From contig JAEMPM010000159.1 of the NCBI GenBank assembly GCA_022759285.1, positions 1 through 13,968 on the forward strand: a stretch of DNA of 13,968 nucleotides. Direction: 5' to 3'. Below the pieces are notes generated by a model, which was not told the origin of the DNA, did no database searches, and saw nothing but the letters and a program-made list of their open reading frames with translations. The DNA comes from Thermocrinis sp. Lineage in GTDB: Bacteria > Aquificota > Aquificia > Aquificales > Aquificaceae. The position numbers were made by a program, and so were the translations under genes. This document shows positions 1 through 6,435 of the stretch, in pieces; within the stretch, counting starts at the first letter, position 1; each line of letters begins with the position of its first letter.

Positions 1-2
1 TA

Positions 3-116
3 CATCCAAAGCTCTCGAGAGCCTTAGAATACCTACCGCAATGGATAGATCGTACAAAGTTCCCTGCTTTTTCAGGTAGGGGCAAATTTACAGTGATACT
101 TTTTGAAAGCAGTTAA
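3..116 (+). CDS. C-terminal end of an unidentified protein (partial, 5' truncated)
   Basis: An open frame enters from the left edge and ends at TAA (114-116), giving 37 residues. The tail reads like genuine protein: an amphipathic stretch (LSRALEYLPQWIDR) followed by FSGRGKFTVILFESS, which looks like a final beta strand. I do not recognise the family. The stop overlaps the stop of a minus-strand open tail (113-190) within the four bases TTAA. The frame also contains the palindrome GCTCTCGAGAGC (11-22), which I treat as coding. Only the sequence to the left can identify the gene. Confidence 0.5.
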   Translation, partial: HPKLSRALEYLPQWIDRTKFPAFSGRGKFTVILFESS

Positions 117-190
117 AAGCTCACACCCTTTAAAGCAAACCTAACCTTGTCCTTTGCCTCATTTATGACTATGTCTGGTAGTCCTACTAT
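113..190 (-). other. Coding-like open tail without a start codon, after gap
   Basis: Downstream of gap on the minus strand, one frame stays open for 25 codons between an in-frame TAG and a TAA (113-115). It reads IVGLPDIVINEAKDKVRFAL then KGVSF, with a charged, helix-like composition typical of real protein. It has no ATG, GTG or TTG before its last few codons, so it is not an intact gene. It may be the decayed C-terminus of a lost gene, or chance. Its stop shares TTAA with the stop of the plus-strand gene at 3-116. I could not match it to a family. Confidence 0.25.
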
Positions 191-1185
191 CTACTGGCTA
201 TATACAGCACCAAGTCCCTCAACCTGCAAGAATAACCCCACTCATTGTCGTACCATGCACCAACATGAACCATATCCTCTATTACCTGAGTTAGTCCAGC
301 GTCAAATATAGCAGAGTGTTCGTTACCTACTATATCCTGAGATACTATAGGGTCCTCCGTGTATTGAAGTATACCTTTTAGCTCTCCTTCCGCAGCCTTT
401 TTAAAGGCTTCGTTCACCTCCCCTACATTGGCTGGAGGTCTTTCTACTACCACAGTCAGATCCACAAGGGAACCATCCGCTACAGGAACCCTCCTTGCGG
501 TGCCGTCAAGCTTACCCTTTAGCTCTGGAATCACTTCTCCTATCGCTTTTGCAGCGCCCGTGGTGGTGGGGATAATATTTATTGCCGCAGCTCTTGCCCT
601 TCTAAGGTCTTTATGTGGCAAGTCTAAAACCCTCTGGTCATTAGTGTATGAGTGCACAGTGACCATGTAGCCCTTCTTTATGCCAAAGTTCTCATTAAGG
701 ACCTTCACCAAAGGAGCCAAGCAGTTGGTGGTACAGCTTGCATTGGAAATTATAAAGTGTCTTTCGGGATCATACTTCTGATGATTAACTCCTAGCACTA
801 TGGTAACGTCTGGGTCCTTTGCAGGCGCGGATATTATTACCCTTTTTACCGTATCCCTCAAGTGCAGGACCGCCTTTTCCCTTGATGTAAAAGCTCCTGT
901 GCATTCCACAACAATTTCCGCCCCAACCTCACCCCAAGGGATCAAAGCTGGGTCCTTCTGGGAGAACACCTTTATCTCCTTCCCATTTACCACCAAAGTA
1001 TCGTCCTTGGCATACACCTCTCCTTTGAAGACTCCGTGTACCGAGTCATACTTAAAGAGATGGGCTAAGGTTCTTGTATCTGTCAGGTCGTTGATAGCTA
1101 CAACTTCAATGCCTTCCTTTTGCAGGCATGCCCTCAAAAAAGCCCTTCCTATTCTACCAAAGCCGTTTATGGCAACTTTTACCAT
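187..1185 (-). CDS. gap: Glyceraldehyde-3-phosphate dehydrogenase
   Basis: This is cytosolic phosphorylating GAPDH, which converts glyceraldehyde 3-phosphate, NAD+ and phosphate to 1,3-bisphosphoglycerate; in an autotroph it would probably run mainly in the gluconeogenic direction. At 332 residues it has the full family length. Visible marks are the N-terminal Rossmann motif INGFGRIGR (7-15), the catalytic Cys151 in SNASCTTNC, the partner His178 in VTVHSYTNDQ, and the C-terminal WYDNEWGYS. Asp33 together with the LDLPHKDLRRAR segment (from about 187) fits the NAD-preferring type rather than an NADP-preferring one. It is the last gene of the fabZ-KaiC-regulator-gap series, 15 bases after the regulator stop. 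There is no Shine-Dalgarno site; TATAAT lies exactly 7 bases before the ATG. The stop is a tandem TAG TAG. Confidence 0.97.
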   Translation of the reverse strand: MVKVAINGFGRIGRAFLRACLQKEGIEVVAINDLTDTRTLAHLFKYDSVHGVFKGEVYAKDDTLVVNGKEIKVFSQKDPALIPWGEVGAEIVVECTGAFTSREKAVLHLRDTVKRVIISAPAKDPDVTIVLGVNHQKYDPERHFIISNASCTTNCLAPLVKVLNENFGIKKGYMVTVHSYTNDQRVLDLPHKDLRRARAAAINIIPTTTGAAKAIGEVIPELKGKLDGTARRVPVADGSLVDLTVVVERPPANVGEVNEAFKKAAEGELKGILQYTEDPIVSQDIVGNEHSAIFDAGLTQVIEDMVHVGAWYDNEWGYSCRLRDLVLYIASR

Positions 1186-1192
1186 AGAGTTA

Positions 1193-1198
1193 ATTATA
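1193..1198 (-). promoter_or_regulatory. -10-like TATAAT, 7 bases before the gap start
   Basis: On the minus strand TATAAT is followed by TAACTCT and the gap ATG. This spacing would put the transcription start at or within a base of the start codon, giving a leaderless gap mRNA. No convincing -35 hexamer is seen at 16-18 bases, and no Shine-Dalgarno sequence is present. It would allow gap to be transcribed apart from the upstream operon. Confidence 0.45.
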
Positions 1199-1200
1199 AA

Positions 1201-1866
1201 CTACTTCTGTTCCTCAAGTGCAGAAATTGCAAGCTTTATCTCGTGCAGCAGAACGGCTGGTGTTCTTATTGGGTATGGAAGTTTATCCACAACCTCCTCA
1301 GCGGGATAGGTTCTTATCTTTACACCCTTTAGTCTTTCCTTTAGCACTTGGCTATCTTGGATTGGAAACTTCACGCCCCTTAGGTACTTTAGCACTGCAT
1401 AAGCCCAAGGAATGTCAAGGGCTCTTGCCACCTCTTCTGCCACAACGGTGCAAAAGTGGCTGAGGATTTCAGCTTCGTTGCCTTCTTTAACCATCTTGTA
1501 TGCAAGCTTTGCAATACCTCCCGCGGTATGTACCTTCATTTCCTTCAACTCTTCCTTTGCTAACTCTTCAAGCTTTTGAATCTTTTCCATTGCCAAGGTT
1601 GGATCTGCTCTTAGAATACTCCTAACTGTGTTTTTGGTGAGTCCTACCTTTTGGGCTATCTCCTCCTCGGTACGCAGATATTCCTCCCTCAAGACCACCA
1701 CATAAGCTGCCCTTGCCAAGCTGGGTAGCCATGTAAGAGTTCTGAATTCGGTAAGCTTGCTCAGACCACCCAAAAGGTCGATGGCCTTAAAAAAGACCCT
1801 TGTAACAAGCTGTTCAAGGTCCGCACCTACTTCACCTGTTGGTACTCCTGTGATTTCAATTACCAT
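1201..1866 (-). CDS. Near-KaiC helix-turn-helix regulatory protein
   Basis: This 221-residue protein resembles the 'near_KaiC' probable regulatory family (TIGR03879 type), known mainly from archaea as a gene next to a single-domain KaiC homologue. It sits directly downstream of such a gene here, 4 bases after its stop. Residues 66-88 (TEEEIAQKVGLTKNTVRSIL) form a plausible helix-turn-helix. Residues 89-130 are a charged, possibly coiled-coil linker (KIQKLEELAKEELKEM), and the C-terminal 90 residues are a mostly helical domain I do not recognise. There is no signal peptide or membrane segment. A good Shine-Dalgarno site (GGGGG at 1875-1879) lies 8 bases before the ATG, so it is probably translated from the KaiC transcript. 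It likely acts with the ATPase as a regulator; target and signal are unknown. The family call is from memory of the motif and the gene context. Confidence 0.75.
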   Translation of the reverse strand: MVIEITGVPTGEVGADLEQLVTRVFFKAIDLLGGLSKLTEFRTLTWLPSLARAAYVVVLREEYLRTEEEIAQKVGLTKNTVRSILRADPTLAMEKIQKLEELAKEELKEMKVHTAGGIAKLAYKMVKEGNEAEILSHFCTVVAEEVARALDIPWAYAVLKYLRGVKFPIQDSQVLKERLKGVKIRTYPAEEVVDKLPYPIRTPAVLLHEIKLAISALEEQK

Positions 1867-1870
1867 GGCT

Positions 1871-2755
1871 TTAACCCCCTATAGGTTCTTTTATTCTAAC
1901 CAAACCTGTTTCTGTGATCTCAAGGAAGTGGGTTCTTGTATCGTGCCCAGACATTCTACACCCATCTATCCTAAAGAACCTAACTATATCCCCTACACTC
2001 TTTTTATACATCTTTGCCTTGTAGGGAGAGTCTATAAGCTCCTTTGCCAAGACCATGGTGCCATCCACTATATGCCCCACTGCGTAGCCTCCAGCTGCCT
2101 CCGCGGTTAGCTCCTCATGACCGCTTCTCTTTTGAGACACGAAGATCGCAGTTTGATACCACTTTTTCATAAAGTTGTATAGTCGTCTAACAACAGCCCT
2201 TGCCATCATTTCCTTGTTTTCAAATAAACCCGTCACAGAGTCTATCACGGTAAATTTTACCTTGTAGTTCTTTATAACATAGGCTAAAGTTGCCAAAAGA
2301 TCTGGAACATTTTCCCTGATTCTTGTGGAGGATGCAGCATCTATAAGGATTATGTTATCCTGGAATTGGTCAAAGTCCAAACCCATAGCCATTGCCCTGA
2401 GCTTTAGGGATGCAGACACAAAATTGGCGGGAGACTCAACGGTTACAAAGGCAACTCTATCACCTTTGCTGGCACGGAAAACGGTAAACTGCTCTGCCAT
2501 CAGAGACTTGCCCGTGTCGGAAACCCCTGTAAGGTTCATAACAGAATAGGATGGTATGCCCTTGAGGGAGACTTTTTCCAATTTTTTGCCTACCTGCTTT
2601 ACTATGAAAAAGAGATCATCTAAACCCTCTATGCCGGTGGCTACTCCGTGGATCTCCGGAGCTTTTGCTATAGCTTGGGAACCTGTATATACCGCCGATA
2701 GGTCTGGTTCTACCTCTTCCCTCCTTATCTCTTCCCTTTCTTCAAATTCTGCCAT
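1871..2755 (-). CDS. KaiC-like RecA-superfamily ATPase (single domain)
   Basis: This 294-residue protein has one KaiC/RecA-type ATPase domain after a charged N-terminal tail (1-20). Features in order are a KaiC-like entry segment (GVATGIEGLDDLFF, 37-50), Walker A GVSDTGKS (77-84), a catalytic-Glu strand FVTVESP with Glu107, Walker B KFTVIDSVTGL (167-177), and a C-terminal core GGYAVGHIVDGTMVL (222-236) ending in a DTRTHFLEIT segment (272-281). Circadian KaiC has two such domains and a Ser-Thr phosphosite pair; only one domain is present here, and I see no such pair at the matching place. It resembles the archaeal single-domain KaiC families that travel with a near-KaiC regulator, which is its next gene. 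Biochemical role is unknown; ATP binding is secure. The start has no Shine-Dalgarno site but has TATATT 7 bases upstream. Confidence 0.82.
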   Translation of the reverse strand: MAEFEEREEIRREEVEPDLSAVYTGSQAIAKAPEIHGVATGIEGLDDLFFIVKQVGKKLEKVSLKGIPSYSVMNLTGVSDTGKSLMAEQFTVFRASKGDRVAFVTVESPANFVSASLKLRAMAMGLDFDQFQDNIILIDAASSTRIRENVPDLLATLAYVIKNYKVKFTVIDSVTGLFENKEMMARAVVRRLYNFMKKWYQTAIFVSQKRSGHEELTAEAAGGYAVGHIVDGTMVLAKELIDSPYKAKMYKKSVGDIVRFFRIDGCRMSGHDTRTHFLEITETGLVRIKEPIGG

Positions 2756-2762
2756 GCGTAAA

Positions 2763-2768
2763 AATATA
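2763..2768 (-). promoter_or_regulatory. -10-like TATATT, 7 bases before the KaiC-like gene
   Basis: On the minus strand TATATT is followed by TTTACGC and the ATG. It lies in the 16-base gap after fabZ. No Shine-Dalgarno sequence is present, so a leaderless or very short-leader transcript is possible in addition to read-through from fabZ. The AT-rich gap makes a chance match possible. Confidence 0.35.
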
Positions 2769-2771
2769 ACA

Positions 2772-3218
2772 CTATTTTTTCAGTTGTGAAAGTTCTCTTG
2801 CGGACGCATAAAGAATTGCCTCTGCCACCACTTGGTCATCCACCTTGGCGGTGCCCTTCATCTTTGAAAGGCTCTTTTTGAGGGCAATCACCTCCAACTC
2901 AAGAATAAGTTGATCACCTGGGTAAACGGGCCTCTTGAACCGGGCGTCATCTATGCCTGCAAAAACTACTGCATATTTGCCAATCTCCAAGTTCAAAGAC
3001 TTGATCATCAAAATCCCACCCACCTGTGCTAAAGCTTCAAGGATATAAACACCTGGCATAAGGGGAAAGCCTGGGAAATGCCCTTGAAAGTAAGGTTCGT
3101 TTATGGATACATTTTTTAGCCCTACTATCCTTTTTCCCAATTCTATCTCCAAAATTCTATCTACGAGCAGTAAGGGATACCTATGAGGAAGAACTTGCAT
3201 TATTTCCAATATGTCCAT
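2772..3218 (-). CDS. fabZ: 3-hydroxyacyl-[ACP] dehydratase FabZ
   Basis: FabZ removes water from 3-hydroxyacyl-ACP to give trans-2-enoyl-ACP in type II fatty-acid elongation in the cytosol. The 148-residue length is normal. The hot-dog fold signature is clear: LPHRYPLLLVD (10-20), then EPYFQGHFPG and FPLMPGVYILEALAQ, with catalytic His47 and Glu61. It is the first gene of the minus-strand series that continues into the KaiC-like ATPase, its regulator and gap. It diverges from lig across only 17 bases. TATAAT lies 8 bases before the ATG and there is no Shine-Dalgarno site, so the operon mRNA may start at or next to the start codon. Confidence 0.97.
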   Translation of the reverse strand: MDILEIMQVLPHRYPLLLVDRILEIELGKRIVGLKNVSINEPYFQGHFPGFPLMPGVYILEALAQVGGILMIKSLNLEIGKYAVVFAGIDDARFKRPVYPGDQLILELEVIALKKSLSKMKGTAKVDDQVVAEAILYASARELSQLKK

Positions 3219-3235
3219 CGGATAAAATTATAAGG
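3219..3235. promoter_or_regulatory. Compact divergent promoter region between fabZ and lig
   Basis: The 17 bases between the fabZ ATG and the lig GTG hold a -10-like element for each direction. On the minus strand TATAAT (3232-3227) is 8 bases before the fabZ start; on the plus strand TAAAAT (3223-3228) is 7 bases before the lig start. The two hexamers overlap by two bases. Any -35 contacts must lie inside the opposite gene, and I see no good TTGACA match at standard spacing for either. Transcription in the two directions is probably mutually exclusive if both sites are used. Confidence 0.5.
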
Positions 3236-4954
3236 GTGAAATTCTTAGAAGTTGCCCAATTCTTTCAGAAGCTTGAAGAGACCACCAGCCGGCTTGAAAT
3301 GTCCGAGCTACTTTATGAGCTTTTCTCAAAGGCTGACAAAGAAGAGATTGGAAAGCTTGTTTATCTCACTATGGGAGAGCTGGTGCCCTCCTTTGTAGGT
3401 TTGGAGTTTGGAGTTTCGGAAAAGTTAGCCTTAGAAGCCCTTTCAAAGGCGGCGGGTATTAGGTTAGCCCAAATACAGGGGATCTATAAAAAACTTGGTG
3501 ATGTAGGAATGGTTGCTATGGAGGTCATAAAGAGGGAAGGAAGGGGGCTTAGCCTTTTGCAGGTCTATGATGAGCTGATGGCAATAGCCAGAGCAAGGGG
3601 AACCTTAGATAAGGTTATGCTTCTTATAAACCTTCTTAAAGCATTATCTGGCATTGAGGCAAAGTTTGCACTGAGGATCATTGTGGGAAACCTTCGTCTG
3701 GGAGTGGGCACAGCAACTATCATAGAAGCATTGGCACTGCTCTTGGGAAGTAGGTATTACAAAGATTTAGTGGAAAGGGCATACAATCTATGCTCAGACC
3801 TTGGTCTCGTAGCTCGCACATTGGTAGAAAAAGGAAAGGATGGGCTCTTGGAATTTAAGATAGAGCCCGGATACCCCGTTCGGATGGCTCTGGCAGAGAG
3901 GGTTGCAGATGCAGAGGAGCTAATCAGAAGGCTTGGAAGGTGCGCCATAGAGGTAAAGTATGATGGCTTTAGATTGCAAGTCCATAAAAAGGGTAAGGAG
4001 GTGTATATCTATTCTCGCAATCTGGAGCCCATGACAGATATGTTTCCTGAGATAAAGTCTGCCATCGGAGAACTTCCGGTAGAAAAAATTATCTTAGAAG
4101 GTGAGGCGTTGGCGGTTAATGAACAGACGGGAGAGTTCTATCCCTTTCAGGTTACTATTCAAAGAAAGAGAAAGTATGATGTTTATGAGTTTGCCAAAGA
4201 GTATCCACTAAAGCTCTTTTGCTTTGATCTGCTGTATTTGGAAGGGGAGGACTATACAGTTAAGCCCTTCATTGAAAGACGGAAAAAGTTGGAGGAGTTA
4301 ATAGTTCCCGGTAATACTCTGGAGCTTTCGGAACTCAAAATCGTGGATTCAACAAAGGAGGTGGAGGATTTCTTTGAGGATGCCATAGTTAGAGGGCTTG
4401 AAGGCATTATGGGCAAAAGGCTTGATGCACCATATACAGCAGGTTCAAGAAACTTTAACTGGGTAAAGCTAAAGAGGAGTTATAAGGGCCAGTTGGCGGA
4501 CACCCTGGACCTGGTGATCGTGGGCTACTTTTACGGAAGGGGTGCAAGGAGCAGACTTGGAATAGGTGCTCTGCTTACTGCGGTCTATGACCCTTCTACA
4601 GATACCTTTAAAACCATCTCCAAAGTCGGCTCGGGCTTCACAGAAGAAGAATGGGTAAGGCTAAAGGAAATGTTAGATCACATAAAGCTAGAACACAGGC
4701 ACGCGAGGGTTGATTCTCTTATAACTCCCGACGTATGGGTGGAACCAAGGTATGTTATAACCGTCTCTGCGGACGAGATCACCCGCTCACCTTTGCATAC
4801 TGCCGGGAAGGTAGGCGATGGTCCCGGATACGCCCTTCGATTTCCAAGGGCTGTTAGCTTTGTCAGGGCAGACAAACTGCCAGAGGATGCTACAACGGTG
4901 GAAGAGATACTGAGAATGTTCCAGATGCAAAAGAAGGTTAAGATCGAAGAGTAA
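3236..4954 (+). CDS. lig: ATP-dependent DNA ligase
   Basis: The enzyme seals nicks in DNA using ATP through an enzyme-AMP intermediate. At 572 residues it has the size and order of archaeal replicative ligases. An N-terminal DNA-binding domain (1-210) is followed by the nucleotidyltransferase domain with motif I EVKYDGFRLQ (Lys241 is the AMP-accepting lysine), motif III-like KIILEGEALAV (284-294), motif IV EGIMGKR (389-395) and motif V WVKLKRSYKG (409-418). An OB-fold domain with a PRYVITVSADEITRSP segment (504-519) and a FPRAVSFVR segment (537-545) completes it. The start is GTG; the N-terminal KFLEVAQFFQKLE aligns with the usual beginning of archaeal ligases, so no shorter start is favoured. 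No Shine-Dalgarno site is present. Most bacteria rely on an NAD-dependent ligase (LigA) for replication, so this is probably an old acquisition from archaea. Confidence 0.96.
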   Translation: MKFLEVAQFFQKLEETTSRLEMSELLYELFSKADKEEIGKLVYLTMGELVPSFVGLEFGVSEKLALEALSKAAGIRLAQIQGIYKKLGDVGMVAMEVIKREGRGLSLLQVYDELMAIARARGTLDKVMLLINLLKALSGIEAKFALRIIVGNLRLGVGTATIIEALALLLGSRYYKDLVERAYNLCSDLGLVARTLVEKGKDGLLEFKIEPGYPVRMALAERVADAEELIRRLGRCAIEVKYDGFRLQVHKKGKEVYIYSRNLEPMTDMFPEIKSAIGELPVEKIILEGEALAVNEQTGEFYPFQVTIQRKRKYDVYEFAKEYPLKLFCFDLLYLEGEDYTVKPFIERRKKLEELIVPGNTLELSELKIVDSTKEVEDFFEDAIVRGLEGIMGKRLDAPYTAGSRNFNWVKLKRSYKGQLADTLDLVIVGYFYGRGARSRLGIGALLTAVYDPSTDTFKTISKVGSGFTEEEWVRLKEMLDHIKLEHRHARVDSLITPDVWVEPRYVITVSADEITRSPLHTAGKVGDGPGYALRFPRAVSFVRADKLPEDATTVEEILRMFQMQKKVKIEE

Positions 4955-4955
4955 G

Positions 4956-5029
4956 TGGCGGCGGGAGGACTCGAACCTCCGACCTGGGACTTATGAGATC
5001 CCCGCTCTAACCAGCTGAGCTACACCGCC
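4956..5029 (-). tRNA. tRNA with CAU anticodon (elongator Met or Ile2)
   Basis: A full cloverleaf can be drawn on the minus strand. The acceptor GGCGGTG pairs with CGCCGCC (one G-U). The D stem is GCTC/GAGC. The anticodon stem GGGAT/GTCCC carries the loop CTCATAA, with anticodon CAU. The T arm is GGAGG-TTCGAGT-CCTCC. The discriminator is A, and the CCA end is not encoded. The paired first position (G1-C72) and the lack of three G-C pairs next to the anticodon loop argue against the initiator tRNA. Elongator Met and lysidine-modified Ile2 cannot be separated by eye; Met is my preference. The 3' end lies one base from the lig stop, and the 5' end is 20 bases from the start of the divergent oxidoreductase gene. 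Confidence 0.95.
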
Positions 5030-5041
5030 TATTGTATTAAT

Positions 5042-5047
5042 ATTATA
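5042..5047 (-). promoter_or_regulatory. -10 box TATAAT for the CAU tRNA
   Basis: On the minus strand a perfect TATAAT lies 12 bases before the mature tRNA 5' end, a good fit for a tRNA promoter. A weak TTGCCC candidate for -35 lies 19 bases upstream, inside the oxidoreductase coding sequence. Polymerase bound here would cover the oxidoreductase start codon on the other strand, so the two genes may interfere. On the plus strand TAATAT (5038-5043) lies 6 bases before the oxidoreductase ATG. Confidence 0.55.
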
Positions 5048-5049
5048 CC

Positions 5050-6435
5050 ATGCGAGTTGTAATAGTGGGCAACGGTCCAGCCGCCGCCTCTGCCATAGAA
5101 GCCTTCAGGCAAGTGGATCAGGACTCGGAGATCATTGTGTTGTCTGATGAACCTTATCCTACCTACGCACCCAACTGTATGGAGAATGTGATCCGGGGGG
5201 ACATTTCAGAGTCTGCCCTCTTTTACAAAGGTGGATTTGAGTTTTACGAGCGCTATAGAGTGGACTTCAGGCCAAACAAGGAGGTAGTGGGTATTGATAA
5301 CAAAAGAAAGGTGGTAATCGTCAAAAGTGGGGAGGAAATTCCCTACGATAAGTGCCTGCTCGCGGCAGGTGCCAGCGCATTTATTCCACCTATACCCGGA
5401 AGGGAACTGGGAGGTGTAACCACTGCAAAGAATTTGGACGATGCCAGAAGGATCAGAGATCTTGTGCTTTCTGGAAAGGTTAAAAGGGTTGTGATCGTGG
5501 GAGCTGGTCCTATAGGAGTGGAAGACGCGGAAACGCTAAGAAGCATGGGTTTAGAAGTTGCAGTGGTAGAGTTCTTTGACCGAGTTCTTCCGAGGATGTT
5601 GGACAAATACATGGCGGACAGATACATGGAGATATTGCAGAGGGAGGAGGGTATAGAGTTTTATCTGAACCATCAGGTTGTGGCAATTCATGGAAAGGAC
5701 GGCTGGGTGGAGGCGGTGGAGATTGTTCAAAATGGGAGCGACAGGAAGAAGTTCTTAAGGGCAGATTTGGTGATCCTCTCCACTGGCGTTAGACCAAGAA
5801 CCCACCTGGTTGCCAACACAGACATAAAGCTTCACATAGATGAGGTCCGTGGTAGGGTGGTGGGCGGTATCCTTGTGGATGAATATCAAAGAACTTCGGA
5901 TCCGGATGTGTATGCAGCCGGGGACATATGCTCGGGCATTGATGCTTGGGGTAGGCACAGATGGATAGCCCTGTTTCCACCAGCCCAGCAAGGTGGTGCG
6001 GTAGCTGGCTACAACATGGCAGGCTTAAAGGTAAAGCATTCAGGGCTCGTAGATTACAACGCGGTAAAGACGCGCTCAGTGCCCGCAGGCAGTGGAGGGC
6101 TCTTTGAGGATGCGGAAGAATCCTTGGTTTTTGAATACGAAGAGTATTTGATCAAGGTCTTTCTAAAAGAAGGCAAGGTTTATGGCTATCAGTTTGTGGG
6201 AAGACCAAGCAGGAAAAGACTAAACCAAGCTAATCCCTTCCTCAAAGGCTTAGATGCTAAGGTGTTTCTAAACAACAGAGGTTTGGGCTTAGAAGCCAGT
6301 GGCGTTCTTTTCCATCACTTTATAAAGCAGAAGGATAGAAGCTTCTCCTCAGAGGTCATAGAGGTTATCAAAAGGGGCATGCTAAGAAGCTTAGGAAATC
6401 CTAAGTTTGGGCTTCCGCTGTTTCACCAGGAATAA
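5050..6435 (+). CDS. FAD/NAD(P)-dependent pyridine nucleotide-disulfide oxidoreductase family protein
   Basis: This 461-residue flavoprotein has the two-dinucleotide-fold layout. An N-terminal FAD motif VIVGNGPAAAS (4-14), an NAD(P)H motif VIVGAGPIGVED (148-159), an STGVRPR strand (244-250) and the second FAD motif VYAAGDI (287-293) are visible. About 125 C-terminal residues form a dimerisation-like domain. Cys43, in YAPNCMENV, sits where class III members (NADH oxidase, NADH peroxidase, CoA-disulfide reductase) carry their single redox cysteine. That suggests NAD(P)H-linked reduction of oxygen, peroxide, CoA-disulfide or sulfur species, but the surrounding residues differ from the usual 'CGLPY' form, so the substrate is open; an assimilatory or rubredoxin-reductase-like role is possible. 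No Shine-Dalgarno site precedes the ATG. The last 35 bases overlap the end of the convergent diguanylate cyclase gene. Confidence 0.85.
   Translation: MRVVIVGNGPAAASAIEAFRQVDQDSEIIVLSDEPYPTYAPNCMENVIRGDISESALFYKGGFEFYERYRVDFRPNKEVVGIDNKRKVVIVKSGEEIPYDKCLLAAGASAFIPPIPGRELGGVTTAKNLDDARRIRDLVLSGKVKRVVIVGAGPIGVEDAETLRSMGLEVAVVEFFDRVLPRMLDKYMADRYMEILQREEGIEFYLNHQVVAIHGKDGWVEAVEIVQNGSDRKKFLRADLVILSTGVRPRTHLVANTDIKLHIDEVRGRVVGGILVDEYQRTSDPDVYAAGDICSGIDAWGRHRWIALFPPAQQGGAVAGYNMAGLKVKHSGLVDYNAVKTRSVPAGSGGLFEDAEESLVFEYEEYLIKVFLKEGKVYGYQFVGRPSRKRLNQANPFLKGLDAKVFLNNRGLGLEASGVLFHHFIKQKDRSFSSEVIEVIKRGMLRSLGNPKFGLPLFHQE

Noticed and set aside
11..22. Perfect 12-base palindrome GCTCTCGAGAGC
   Set aside because: It lies within the reading frame of the left-edge gene, has no T-run or paired site nearby, and such palindromes occur by chance; I give it no separate role.
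800..1309. Plus-strand open frame (169 codons) opposite gap
   Set aside because: The opposite strand encodes full-length GAPDH with all catalytic residues; the Ser/Thr/Phe-rich translation is typical of an antisense shadow.
1871..2755. Circadian clock function for the KaiC-like gene
   Set aside because: Only one domain is present, no kaiA or kaiB is adjacent, and the phosphosite pair is not seen.
4956..5029. Initiator tRNA-fMet as the identity of the CAU tRNA
   Set aside because: The acceptor begins with a paired G1-C72, whereas bacterial initiators have a mismatch there, and the anticodon stem lacks the three G-C pairs next to the loop.
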